DNA of 64,000 nucleotides, taken from the NCBI RefSeq assembly GCF_024053505.1, contig NZ_JAMXQS010000001.1, positions 558,001 through 622,000 on the forward strand. Reading direction: 5' to 3'. The stretch's first letter is position 1; the number at the start of each line of letters is the position of its first letter. The position numbers were made by a program, and so were the translations under genes. This document shows, piece by piece, positions 55,128-63,740 of the stretch. Below the pieces are notes generated by a model. That model was not told the origin of the DNA. It did not search any database and saw only the letters and a list, made by a program, of their open reading frames with translations. The DNA is from Mesorhizobium liriopis. Its GTDB lineage: Bacteria > Pseudomonadota > Alphaproteobacteria > Rhizobiales > Rhizobiaceae.

Positions 55128-55808
55128 TTAACGCAGTCGCTTGGGCCGCACATCCGCCAGTTCGCCGTTCAGGCGCCGGTCGAGATAGTCCGAGCATTCG
55201 GCGATCAGCTCCGGCTCGTCCTTTCCGAAGAAGTGATTCGCGCCCGCCATCGTCTTCTGGGTGATGGTGATGCCCTTTTGCGTGTGGAGCTTGTCGACCA
55301 GCGTCTGCACATCCTTCGGAGGCGCCACCTTGTCGGCGTCGCCGTGGATGATCAGGCCCGAGGACGGGCAGGGGGCGAGGAAGGAGAAATCGTAGATGTT
55401 GGGCTGCGGCGCGACCGAGATGAAGCCCTCGATCTCCGGACGGCGCATCAGAAGCTGCATGCCGATCCAAGCACCGAAGGAGTAGCCGGCGACCCAGCAG
55501 GTCTTGGAATCGGGATGGAGCGATTGCACCCAGTCGAGTGCGGCTGCTGCGTCCGACAACTCGCCGATGCCGTGGTCGAACACGCCCTGCGAGCGGCCGA
55601 TGCCGCGGAAATTGAAGCGCAGCGTGGTGAAGTTGCGCTGCTGGAACATGTAGAACAGATCGTAGACGATCTTGTTGTTCATCGTGCCGCCGAACTGCGG
55701 ATGCGGATGAAGCACGATCGCGATCGGCGCGCCCTTGTCGGTCGAGGGCTGGTAGCGGCCTTCGAGCCGGCCTTCCGGACCGGCGAAGATGACCTCGGGC
55801 ATACGCAT
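55128..55808 (-). CDS. Alpha/beta hydrolase (dienelactone-hydrolase-like)
   Basis: A 226-residue soluble hydrolase. PIAIVLHPHPQFGGTMNNKI holds the oxyanion loop with HPHP, the elbow VAGYSFGAWIG carries the nucleophile Ser, LIIHGDADKVAPP the acid residue, and MAGANHFF the catalytic His. Members are annotated as general alpha/beta hydrolases with unknown substrates. Two ATGs are close (55808 and 55802); the first is used. It lies between yegP and the suf operon and is divergent from the latter. The stretch 55809-56022 contains an Irr-like box. Confidence 0.84.
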   Translation of the reverse strand: MRMPEVIFAGPEGRLEGRYQPSTDKGAPIAIVLHPHPQFGGTMNNKIVYDLFYMFQQRNFTTLRFNFRGIGRSQGVFDHGIGELSDAAAALDWVQSLHPDSKTCWVAGYSFGAWIGMQLLMRRPEIEGFISVAPQPNIYDFSFLAPCPSSGLIIHGDADKVAPPKDVQTLVDKLHTQKGITITQKTMAGANHFFGKDEPELIAECSDYLDRRLNGELADVRPKRLR

Positions 55809-55887
55809 TATCTCCAGTTGGCGCGGGAAGTTGAACCATCCGGCGCGCTCGCGGGTTGACGCGTCCGCGCGCTCTCCCTACAAGCCA

Positions 55888-55904
55888 GTTTAGAATTATT
55901 CAAA
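55888..55904 (+). promoter_or_regulatory. Irr-like iron control element (ICE box) upstream of the suf operon
   Basis: TTTAGAATTATTCAAAA resembles the Irr palindrome TTTAGAAnnnTTCTAAA. Two right-half positions differ (TTCAAAA for TTCTAAA). It is 119 bases before the first suf gene. Irr is known to act on suf genes in rhizobia; the role here is inferred. Confidence 0.55.
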
Positions 55905-56022
55905 ACTACGCTGGTCTTGGTGCCAGCGGCGCGTAGATAGGACGGCAGGGCTCGCCGTTTCAAGGAAATTGCGCGTTGGGCCGCATTTGTGGCCGATAGA
56001 GGATCGAGGCAAAGCGAATCGG

Positions 56023-57180
56023 ATGGCGCCCACTCGCGCATATCTGGACTGGAATGCGAGCGCGCCGCTTCGGCCCGCCGCACGCGATGCCATGCTTCAT
56101 GCCATGGAAAACGCGGCCAACCCGTCATCCGTGCATGCCGAGGGCCGCGCCGCGCGGGCGCTGATCGAGAGCGCGCGAAAGACCGTGGCGGGTTTCGTCG
56201 GCATGCCAGGCGCGGGCGTGGTGTTCACGTCCGGTGCCACGGAGGCCGCCTCGTACCTTTTGACGCCGGACTGGCGAGATGGGCGCACGCCGCTTCGCTA
56301 TTCCCGGCTTTATGTGTGCGACGCCGATCATCCCTGCACGCGCAATGGCGGGCGGTTTCTGGCCGAGCGCGTGACGCTTCTTCCCATTGATTATCGCGGG
56401 CTGCTCGATCTCGATGCGCTCGCCCAAGCGCTCGCCGCGCATGATGCGAGCGAGGGTTTGCCGCTCGTCGCCTGCCATGCGGCGAACAATGAGACGGGCG
56501 TGGTGCAGGATTGGGCGAAGATCGGCCGGATCGTGCGGACTGCCAATGGACGCTTCGTGCTGGATGCGGTGCAGGCGGCAGGGCGCTTGCCGCTCGATCT
56601 GTCCTCGGTGCAGGTCGATCACCTGATCCTCAGCGCGCATAAGCTGGGCGGGCCGAAGGGCGTGGGCGCGGTGGTTTCGCAATCACCGAACGTGATGCCG
56701 GTGCCGCTCGTTTCGGGCGGCGGGCAGGAAAAGGGGTTTCGGGCAGGCACGGAGAACGTGCCGGCCATCGCGGGGTTTGCGGCAGCACTCGTTGAGGCCG
56801 CTGGCGAGATTGGGCGGACGGCGGAAATCGCTGCGCTGCGCGACCGCTTCGAGGCGGTGCTTTTGGAGCGCGCGCCTGATGCGGTGATCCACGGGCGGGA
56901 AGCCGTGCGCCTGCCCAATACGACGTTCTTCACGATTCCGACCTTACGCGCGGAAACCGCGCAGATCGGGTTCGATCTGGCGGGCCTGGCGCTTTCGGCT
57001 GGCTCGGCCTGCTCGTCGGGCAAGGTCGGCCCGAGCCATGTGCTGCGCGCGATGGGCGTGGCGGATGGTGGCGGGGCGCTGCGTGTCTCGATCGGCATTG
57101 CCACCGGCCAGCGCGAGCTGGACGCCTTTGCCAAGGCATTGGATCGCGTCGTTGCCAACAGGGCGCGGGCAGCGGCCTGA
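56023..57180 (+). CDS. Cysteine desulfurase (NifS/IscS-like) at head of suf operon
   Basis: PLP enzyme of 385 residues that removes sulfur from cysteine for Fe-S clusters. The N-terminus APTRAYLDWNASAPLRPAAR is NifS-type. The PLP lysine is Lys207 in LSAHKLGGPKGVG, and the persulfide Cys330 lies in SAGSACSSGK. This is a group I (IscS/NifS) desulfurase, separate from the SufS encoded later in the same operon. The ATG at 56023 has little ribosome-site support. The Rrf2 regulator usually found before it is absent here. Confidence 0.87.
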   Translation: MAPTRAYLDWNASAPLRPAARDAMLHAMENAANPSSVHAEGRAARALIESARKTVAGFVGMPGAGVVFTSGATEAASYLLTPDWRDGRTPLRYSRLYVCDADHPCTRNGGRFLAERVTLLPIDYRGLLDLDALAQALAAHDASEGLPLVACHAANNETGVVQDWAKIGRIVRTANGRFVLDAVQAAGRLPLDLSSVQVDHLILSAHKLGGPKGVGAVVSQSPNVMPVPLVSGGGQEKGFRAGTENVPAIAGFAAALVEAAGEIGRTAEIAALRDRFEAVLLERAPDAVIHGREAVRLPNTTFFTIPTLRAETAQIGFDLAGLALSAGSACSSGKVGPSHVLRAMGVADGGGALRVSIGIATGQRELDAFAKALDRVVANRARAAA

Positions 57181-57291
57181 ACATAGGAGATTTGCGGGAA
57201 TGGGCGTGGAAAACCAGCACGTTTCCCCGTGAAAAACGCGGCGCGGCACATTACATGAGCGGCACGCGAAGAATTTGAGTGAATGCAGGCC

Positions 57292-57312
57292 GGGCGCCTC
57301 TTGCCCGGCACG
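57292..57312 (+). other. Leader hairpin just upstream of sufB
   Basis: GCCGGGC and GCCCGGC pair over a seven-base loop, 14 bases before the sufB ATG and 111 bases after the desulfurase stop. No T-run, so it may set the sufB mRNA end or its stability. Confidence 0.4.
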
Positions 57313-57326
57313 GATGGAGAGTTGCG

Positions 57327-58862
57327 ATGCCTGCCGTGCAGGATACGATCGACCGGGTCCGCAAGATCGATGTGGACCAGTATAAATACGGCTTCTCGAC
57401 CGAGATCGAGACGGACAAGGCGCCCAAGGGTCTCACCGAAGACACGATCCGTCTGATCTCGGCCAAGAAGGGCGAGCCGGAATGGATGCTCGAATGGCGC
57501 CTCGACGCCTTCAAGCGCTGGCAGACGCTGGAAGAGCCGACCTGGGCGCGCGTGGCGTACCCGAAGATCGATTTCCAGGACATCCACTACTATGCGGCGC
57601 CCAAGACGCAGGCCGGCCCGAGCTCGCTCGACGAGGTCGATCCCGAACTGCTCAAGGTCTATGAGAAGCTCGGCATTCCGCTGAAGGAACAGGAAATCCT
57701 CGCCGGCGTGAAGAAGCCGGGCCATGAGGCCGAGGCCGAAGGCATCATCAATGAGATGGCCGAGGACAATGTCTACAAGTCCGGCCGTGTCGCGGTGGAT
57801 GCCGTGTTCGATTCGGTTTCCGTCGTCACCACCTTCAAGAAGGAGCTGGCACAGGCCGGCGTGATCTTCTGCTCGATCTCGGAAGCCATTCGCGACCATC
57901 CGGACCTGATCAAGAAGTATCTCGGCTCGGTCGTGCCGACCACGGACAACTTCTATGCCACGCTGAACGCCGCCGTGTTCACCGACGGCTCCTTCGTGTT
58001 CGTACCGAAGGGCGTGCGCTGCCCGATGGAGCTTTCGACCTATTTCCGCATCAACGAGAAGAACACCGGCCAGTTCGAGCGCACGCTGATCATCGCCGAG
58101 GAGGGGGCTTACGTCTCCTATCTCGAAGGCTGCACCGCACCCCAGCGCGACGAGAACCAGCTGCATGCGGCGGTGGTCGAGTTGGTGGCGCTCGACGATG
58201 CCGAGATCAAGTATTCGACCGTCCAGAACTGGTATCCGGGCGACGCGCAGGGCAAGGGCGGCATCTACAATTTCGTCACCAAGCGCGGCGACTGCCGAGG
58301 CCACCGCTCGAAGATTTCGTGGACGCAGGTGGAGACCGGGTCGGCCATCACCTGGAAGTACCCCTCCTGTATCCTGCGCGGCGACGACAGCCGCGGCGAG
58401 TTCTACTCGATCGCGGTGTCGAACGGCTACCAGCAGGTGGATTCGGGCACCAAGATGATCCATCTCGGCAAGAACACGTCGAGCCGCATCATCTCCAAGG
58501 GCATCGCGGCCGGATTCTCGCAGAACACCTATCGCGGTCAGGTCTCGGCTCACCGCAAGGCGACCGGCGCGCGCAACTTCACCAACTGCGACTCGTTGCT
58601 GATCGGAGACCAGTGCGGCGCGCACACCGTGCCCTACATGGAAGCCAAGAACTCGTCGGCCAAGTTCGAGCACGAGGCGACCACCTCGAAGATCTCGGAA
58701 GACGCCAAGTTCTACGTGATGCAGCGCGGTATTCCGGAAGAGGAAGCCGTGGCGCTCATCGTGAACGGCTTCGTGCGCGAGGTCATTCAGGAGCTTCCGA
58801 TGGAATTCGCCGTTGAGGCCCAGAAGCTGATCGGCATTTCCCTTGAGGGCAGCGTCGGCTGA
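57327..58862 (+). CDS. sufB: Fe-S assembly scaffold protein SufB
   Basis: Part of the SufBCD scaffold on which Fe-S clusters are built. It has 511 residues. Typical sequences are [20 protein letters not shown] near the start, [33 protein letters not shown], and the C-terminal [20 protein letters not shown] with the metal-binding cysteine region. The ATG at 57327 follows GGAGAG. The desulfurase gene ends 146 bases upstream, a gap that contains a small hairpin; sufC follows after 39 bases. Confidence 0.95.
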   Translation: MPAVQDTIDRVRKIDVDQYKYGFSTEIETDKAPKGLTEDTIRLISAKKGEPEWMLEWRLDAFKRWQTLEEPTWARVAYPKIDFQDIHYYAAPKTQAGPSSLDEVDPELLKVYEKLGIPLKEQEILAGVKKPGHEAEAEGIINEMAEDNVYKSGRVAVDAVFDSVSVVTTFKKELAQAGVIFCSISEAIRDHPDLIKKYLGSVVPTTDNFYATLNAAVFTDGSFVFVPKGVRCPMELSTYFRINEKNTGQFERTLIIAEEGAYVSYLEGCTAPQRDENQLHAAVVELVALDDAEIKYSTVQNWYPGDAQGKGGIYNFVTKRGDCRGHRSKISWTQVETGSAITWKYPSCILRGDDSRGEFYSIAVSNGYQQVDSGTKMIHLGKNTSSRIISKGIAAGFSQNTYRGQVSAHRKATGARNFTNCDSLLIGDQCGAHTVPYMEAKNSSAKFEHEATTSKISEDAKFYVMQRGIPEEEAVALIVNGFVREVIQELPMEFAVEAQKLIGISLEGSVG

Positions 58863-58901
58863 TCTCGCCGCGCCATTTATTGATATTCTGGAACGAACCG
58901 T

Positions 58902-59657
58902 ATGCTTGAGATCAAGAACCTTCACGCCCGCATCGCCGACACCGAGACCGAGATCATCCGTGGCCTGAACCTGACCGTCCGTGACGGCGAAGTGGCGGCC
59001 ATCATGGGGCCCAACGGCTCGGGCAAGTCGACGCTGTCCTATATCCTCGCCGGTCGTGACGACTATGAAGTGACCGAGGGCGACATCCTGTTCAATGGCG
59101 AGTCGATCCTCGAGATGGACCCTGCCGAGCGCGCCGCCGCAGGCGTCTTCCTCGCCTTCCAGTACCCGATGGAGATACCGGGCGTGGCGACCATGGAGTT
59201 CCTGAAGGTCGCGATGAACTCACAGCGCAAGGCGCGCGGTGAGCCGGAGCTGAAGATCCCCGACCTGCTCAAGCGGGTGCGTGTCGCGGCCGACGAGCTT
59301 TCGATGGATATGTCCATGCTCAAGCGTCCGCTCAATGTCGGCTTCTCGGGCGGCGAGAAGAAGCGCGCCGAAATCCTGCAGATGAAGCTGCTGGAGCCCA
59401 AGCTCTGCGTGCTCGACGAAACGGATTCAGGCCTCGACATCGACGCGCTGAAGATCGTGGCGGACGGCGTGAACGCGCTGCGCTCGCCGGACCGTTCGGT
59501 GGTCGTGATCACCCACTACCAGCGCCTGCTCGACTATATCGTGCCGGATTCGGTCCATGTGCTCTACAAGGGCCAGGTGATCCGGTCGGGCTCCAAGGAG
59601 CTGGCGCATGAGCTCGAGGCCAACGGTTATGCCGGGGTCATCGGCGAGGCCGCGTGA
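58902..59657 (+). CDS. sufC: Fe-S assembly ATPase SufC
   Basis: ABC-type ATPase that drives conformational change of SufB-SufD. It has 251 residues. Walker A GPNGSGKST is at residues 36-44, the signature region is VGFSGGEKKRAEIL, Walker B KLCVLDETDSGLD, and the switch His in VITHYQRLL. Cytosolic; unlike transport ATPases it has no membrane partner. sufD follows after ten bases. Confidence 0.96.
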   Translation: MLEIKNLHARIADTETEIIRGLNLTVRDGEVAAIMGPNGSGKSTLSYILAGRDDYEVTEGDILFNGESILEMDPAERAAAGVFLAFQYPMEIPGVATMEFLKVAMNSQRKARGEPELKIPDLLKRVRVAADELSMDMSMLKRPLNVGFSGGEKKRAEILQMKLLEPKLCVLDETDSGLDIDALKIVADGVNALRSPDRSVVVITHYQRLLDYIVPDSVHVLYKGQVIRSGSKELAHELEANGYAGVIGEAA

Positions 59658-59667
59658 GGAAAACGCG

Positions 59668-60942
59668 ATGAACATTCATCCCACGATCCAGAAGAGAACG
59701 CCGGCCGAAGACGCGCTCGTCGCGAGCTTCGAAGACCGTTTCTCGCGCCTGCCCGGTGACCCGGAGGTCTCGGTCAAGCGCGATGCGGCTATCGAGCAGC
59801 TCAAGGCGGGCTTGCCGACGCGCCATGTCGAGGCGTGGCATTACACGGATCTGCGCCGTCTCCTGACCCATGTGCCGGAAAGCACGGCGGCGAAAGGTGG
59901 CGCGGTGGCGGTCGAGCCCCTGCTCGACGGCTCGGTGGTGACGGCGCTCTTCGATGGTGTCCATGCGCGCCGCCTGCCCACCCTCGACGGCGTGAAGTTC
60001 GAGGCGGTCGCCGACAAGCTGAGCGACGGCAGCCTGGCACCGGCGCTCGGTGCGAGCGGCGATGACGACGCGGTCGGCGCGCTGAACACGGCGCTGGTCG
60101 GCGACGGCGTGTTCGTCGATGTCAGCGAAAACACGTCGCTCGAAGTGCCGATCGAGATCCAGAACATCCACACGGGCGGCCAGACGCATACGCGCAATGC
60201 CGTGCGCGTTGGCAATGGCGCATCGGCCATCGTGATCGAGCGCCAGACGGGCACCAACCCGGCGCTGGTCAGCCACGTCTCCAACCTTTCGGTCGGCGAC
60301 GGGGCCGAGGTCACCTGGGTGATCGTGCAGGAGCAGCCTGATACGGTGACGCATCTCGCGCAGTTCAACGCCTATATCGGCGCGAATGCCAAGCTGACCC
60401 TGTTCGTGATGAATGCCGGCGGCAAGCTCGTGCGGCAGGAGATCAAGGTCAAGACGGTGGGCGAGGGCTCGGACTTCCAGCTGCGCGGCGTGAACCTTCT
60501 GGCCGGCGACACGCATTCCGACACGACCATGGTGCTGGACCATGCCGTGCCGCATTGCGGCTCGCGCGAACTGGTGCGCAATGTGGTGACGGGCAAGGCG
60601 CGCGGCGTCTTCCAGGGCCGCATCAACGTGCACCAGATCGCGCAGAAGACCGACGCGAAGATGGCCTGCAACACGCTGCTTCTGTCGGACGATGCCGAGT
60701 TCCTGACCAAGCCCGAGCTCGAGATCTTCGCCGATGACGTGGCCTGCGGCCACGGCGCGACAGTGACCGAGATCGATCGCAACCACCTTTTCTACCTCAT
60801 GGCGCGCGGCGTGCCGGAGAAGGAAGGGCGCGGCATGCTGGTCAAGGCTTTCCTGGCCGAAGTCATCGAGGAGCTGGAGCATCCCGCACTCGTCGAGGCG
60901 CTGGAAGCCAAGCTGGACGAGTGGTTCCGCGTGAATGTCTGA
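59668..60942 (+). CDS. sufD: Fe-S assembly protein SufD
   Basis: Scaffold partner of SufB, 424 residues. The N-terminal part includes the RHVEAWHYTDLRRLL helix typical of SufD; the C-terminal beta-helix shows DTTMVLDHAVPHCGSRELVR and the sequence GVFQGRINVHQIAQKTDAKM, ending CGHGATVTEIDRNHLFYLMA with the His and Cys of the cluster site region. The ATG at 59668 has GAGG before it. Its end overlaps the start of the VOC gene by eight bases. Confidence 0.93.
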   Translation: MNIHPTIQKRTPAEDALVASFEDRFSRLPGDPEVSVKRDAAIEQLKAGLPTRHVEAWHYTDLRRLLTHVPESTAAKGGAVAVEPLLDGSVVTALFDGVHARRLPTLDGVKFEAVADKLSDGSLAPALGASGDDDAVGALNTALVGDGVFVDVSENTSLEVPIEIQNIHTGGQTHTRNAVRVGNGASAIVIERQTGTNPALVSHVSNLSVGDGAEVTWVIVQEQPDTVTHLAQFNAYIGANAKLTLFVMNAGGKLVRQEIKVKTVGEGSDFQLRGVNLLAGDTHSDTTMVLDHAVPHCGSRELVRNVVTGKARGVFQGRINVHQIAQKTDAKMACNTLLLSDDAEFLTKPELEIFADDVACGHGATVTEIDRNHLFYLMARGVPEKEGRGMLVKAFLAEVIEELEHPALVEALEAKLDEWFRVNV

Positions 60943-61324
60943 CACACGCATCAGCCTCGATCATTGCGTGATCCACGTCTCCGACTGGGATCGGGCGGTG
61001 GATTTCTACGCGCGGGTGGTCGGGGCGGAGGCGGTGAAGCAGGGCGCGGGCTGGGTGTTTCGGCTTGGAGGCCAGCAGCTCAACGTGCATGGGCCGGGCG
61101 TAAAGGCCGAGCCTGTCGCACGCGTGCCGGTGGCGCCCGGCAACAGCGATTTGTGCTTTCGCTGGCATGGGCCGGTCGCCGACGCCGTCGCGCATCTGGA
61201 GCGCGAGGGTGCTTCGGTCGAGTTGGGACCGGTCAAGCGTCACGGCGCTGGCGGCGAGGGCACGAGCGTTTATTTCCGCGACCCGGACGGCTCATTGATG
61301 GAGTTCATCTCGTATCATGCCTGA
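60935..61324 (+). CDS. VOC (glyoxalase/bleomycin resistance) family protein inside suf operon
   Basis: A 129-residue vicinal oxygen chelate protein. DHCVIHVSDWDRAVDFYARV holds the first metal His, LNVHGPG the second strand, and VYFRDPDGSLMEFISY supplies the Glu ligand. The fold fits glyoxalase-like lyases, dioxygenases and bleomycin-binding proteins, so the substrate is open. It starts eight bases before the sufD stop, so it is translationally linked to the operon. VOC proteins are not a usual suf component; here it may detoxify a thiol-reactive metabolite or act in iron handling, both guesses. Confidence 0.88.
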   Translation: MSDTRISLDHCVIHVSDWDRAVDFYARVVGAEAVKQGAGWVFRLGGQQLNVHGPGVKAEPVARVPVAPGNSDLCFRWHGPVADAVAHLEREGASVELGPVKRHGAGGEGTSVYFRDPDGSLMEFISYHA

Positions 61325-61465
61325 GAGACCATTTGAGAACATCCTCGGGTCGGCCCAACGGGTCTTTTCGCCGCCTGCTTCGTTGTCGAGCCTCGCCGAT
61401 GCCGCTGGCATCGCCTGCGTTCGCCGCCTCGCATGCAACAAAAATCCCTCGCTGGTCCTCAGCCG

Positions 61466-62719
61466 ATGAATTCTCAAACAGTCTCTTTGAAACCCGCCCC
61501 CGCATTCGACGTCGAGGCCGTGCGGCGGGATTTCCCGATCCTGTCGCGCGAAGTCTATGGCAAGCCGCTGGTCTATCTCGACAATGCGGCGTCGTCGCAG
61601 AAACCACAGGCTGTGATCGACGCCATCGCGCACGCCTATTCCAACGAATATGCCAATGTGCATCGCGGGCTGCATTTCCTGTCGAACGTGGCGACGGATG
61701 CCTATGAGGGCGCGCGCGAAAAGGTTCGCCGCTTTCTGAATGCGGGCAGCGTGGACGAGATCGTCTTCACCAAGTCCTCGACGGAGGCCATCAACACGGT
61801 CGCCTACGGCTATGGCATGCCTCACATCGGTGAGGGCGACGAGATCGTTCTTTCGGTCATGGAGCACCATTCCAACATCGTGCCGTGGCATTTCATCCGC
61901 GAGCGGCAGGGTGCGAAGCTCGGCTGGGTGCCGGTAGACGAGGAAGGCAACTTCCACATCGAAGAGTTCGAAAAGCGTCTCTCCGAGCGGACCAAGCTCG
62001 TCGCCATCACGCATATGTCGAACATGCTCGGCACGATCACGCCGATCAAGGACATCTGCCGCATCGCGCATGAGCGCGGCATTCCGGTGCTGGTCGATGG
62101 CAGCCAGAGTGCGGTGCATATGCCGATCGACGTGGCTGATCTGGGTTGCGATTTCTTCGTGATGACCGGCCACAAGCTCTACGGGCCGTCCGGCATCGGC
62201 GTGCTTTATGGCCGCAAGGAAATGCTGGAGCGGATGCGTCCGTTTCAGGGCGGCGGCGAGATGATTTTCGAGGTGACGGAAGACAGCGTCACCTATAACG
62301 ACCCGCCGCATCGCTTCGAGGCGGGCACGCCGCCGATCGTGCAGGCGATCGGCTTGGGTCATGCGCTCGATTACATGGAGAGCGTGGGCCGCGCGGAGGC
62401 TGCGGCCCATGAGGGCATGCTCAAGGATTATGCCCATGAGCGGCTGCGCTCGATCAACTCGCTGCGCATCTTCGGCGATGCCAAGGAGAAGGGCGCCATC
62501 ATCGCGTTCGAGCTGCAGGGCATCCATTCCCACGATGTGGCGATGGTGATCGACCGCTCGGGCGTCGCGGTGCGTGCCGGCACGCATTGCGCGCAGCCTT
62601 TGCTGCAGCGCTACGGCGTGACCTCGACCTGCCGCGCCTCGTTTGCCATGTATAACACGCGGGCCGAAGTCGATGCGCTCGCAGAAGCGCTCGAAAAGGC
62701 GCGCAAGTTCTTCGGGTGA
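61466..62719 (+). CDS. sufS: Cysteine desulfurase SufS
   Basis: Group II cysteine desulfurase of 417 residues, providing sulfur to SufB. The N-terminus EAVRRDFPILSREVYGKPLV and YLDNAASSQKPQAVIDAI are typical. PLP Lys237 lies in MTGHKLYGPSG, and the persulfide Cys375 in RAGTHCAQPLLQ, the SufS-type loop. The usual activator SufE or SufU is not in this operon. The ATG at 61466 gives MNSQTVSLKPAP. It ends overlapping sufT (TGATG). Confidence 0.95.
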   Translation: MNSQTVSLKPAPAFDVEAVRRDFPILSREVYGKPLVYLDNAASSQKPQAVIDAIAHAYSNEYANVHRGLHFLSNVATDAYEGAREKVRRFLNAGSVDEIVFTKSSTEAINTVAYGYGMPHIGEGDEIVLSVMEHHSNIVPWHFIRERQGAKLGWVPVDEEGNFHIEEFEKRLSERTKLVAITHMSNMLGTITPIKDICRIAHERGIPVLVDGSQSAVHMPIDVADLGCDFFVMTGHKLYGPSGIGVLYGRKEMLERMRPFQGGGEMIFEVTEDSVTYNDPPHRFEAGTPPIVQAIGLGHALDYMESVGRAEAAAHEGMLKDYAHERLRSINSLRIFGDAKEKGAIIAFELQGIHSHDVAMVIDRSGVAVRAGTHCAQPLLQRYGVTSTCRASFAMYNTRAEVDALAEALEKARKFFG

Positions 62720-63138
62720 TGACCATGGAAGACCAAGCATCTAAACCGGCTGACGCTGAGATCGAAGCGGCTGCGCCCGATGTTGAGGGAAGCAAGCCGG
62801 TATTCTCGGCCTCTGCCATCCCTCAGGAAGAATTGGCGCGTCTCACCGACGACATCGTGGGCGCGCTCAAGACTGTCTACGACCCGGAAATTCCAGCGGA
62901 CATCTACGAGCTCGGACTGATCTACAAGATCGACATCGAGGACGACCGCACGGTCAAGATCGACATGACCTTGACTGCACCGGGCTGCCCGGTCGCCGGC
63001 GAGATGCCGGGCTGGGTGCAGGATGCGGTGGGTGCGGTCGAGGGCGTCGGCCATGTCGATGTCTCGATGGTGTTCGACCCGCCCTGGACGCCCGACCGCA
63101 TGTCGGAAGAAGCGCAGGTTGCGGTCGGCTGGTACTGA
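62719..63138 (+). CDS. sufT: SUF system assembly protein SufT (DUF59/MIP18)
   Basis: A 139-residue MIP18-like protein involved in Fe-S protein maturation. After a flexible, acidic N-terminus (EAAAPDVEGSKP), the DUF59 domain contains VYDPEIPADIYELGLIY and the cysteine motif LTAPGCPVAGEMPGWV. The C-terminal PPWTPDRMSEEAQVAVGWY is the typical SufT ending. The ATG at 62719 shares one base with the sufS stop codon, so translation is coupled; an ATG two codons later is possible. Confidence 0.92.
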   Translation: MTMEDQASKPADAEIEAAAPDVEGSKPVFSASAIPQEELARLTDDIVGALKTVYDPEIPADIYELGLIYKIDIEDDRTVKIDMTLTAPGCPVAGEMPGWVQDAVGAVEGVGHVDVSMVFDPPWTPDRMSEEAQVAVGWY

Positions 63139-63245
63139 GCCGCCAGACGCCTCTTGTCTTGTAAGATCGGGCGATTCAGCCCATCTTCCTTTTGAACATT
63201 ATCCGTCCGCAGGCTTTTGAACCTGCCGAGCATGGAGCCGAACTC

Positions 63246-63629
63246 ATGGGTCGTTTCACCGTCATCTCCCTGACGGACGCCGCCGCATCGCGCGTGCGCG
63301 AAATCGTCGAGAACCGCGATGATGCGCAAGGCATTCGCGTGGGCATCAAGAAGGGCGGCTGCGCGGGGATGGAATACACGATCGATCTCGTGACGGACCC
63401 GAGCGCCAAGGATGATCACGTCGAGCGCGACGGCGCGCATGTTTGGGTGGCGCCGGAAGCCGCGCTCTATCTGCTCGGCACCGAGATGGACTTCGAGGTG
63501 ACCACGCTGCGCACGGGCTTCACGTTCCGCAACCCGAACCAGAGCTCGGCTTGCGGGTGTGGCGAGTCGGTGGAGTTGAAGCCGGCGGATCTGAAGGCGC
63601 TGGCCGAGGCACGGTCGCAGGCGGCTTGA
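63246..63629 (+). CDS. sufA: A-type Fe-S carrier SufA
   Basis: Carrier that passes clusters from SufBCD to target proteins. It has 127 residues, close to the family length of about 120. The three invariant cysteines are visible: GGCAGMEY and the C-terminal SACGCGES. ITLTD-like ISLTDAAASRVREIV begins the fold. The ATG at 63246 is chosen over a possible start 18 codons upstream because TGGAG lies nine bases before it. It is the last gene of the suf operon. Confidence 0.94.
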   Translation: MGRFTVISLTDAAASRVREIVENRDDAQGIRVGIKKGGCAGMEYTIDLVTDPSAKDDHVERDGAHVWVAPEAALYLLGTEMDFEVTTLRTGFTFRNPNQSSACGCGESVELKPADLKALAEARSQAA

Positions 63630-63740
63630 GTTTCCAGCAGGTCGCTCCTTTCGGAGCTGGCTTGCTGAGGACGGGGTGCTGGTGACGTCGAAACGAGCTG
63701 CGTTCTTTCAGGATTCGGTGTCGAGGCCCATTAGGACAAC

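Noticed and set aside
55085-55135. Hairpin GGCTGG/CCAGCC and palindrome AACATATGTT upstream of yegP
   Set aside because: Short and without T-run or known operator match; probably promoter-proximal sequence, not strong enough for a separate feature.
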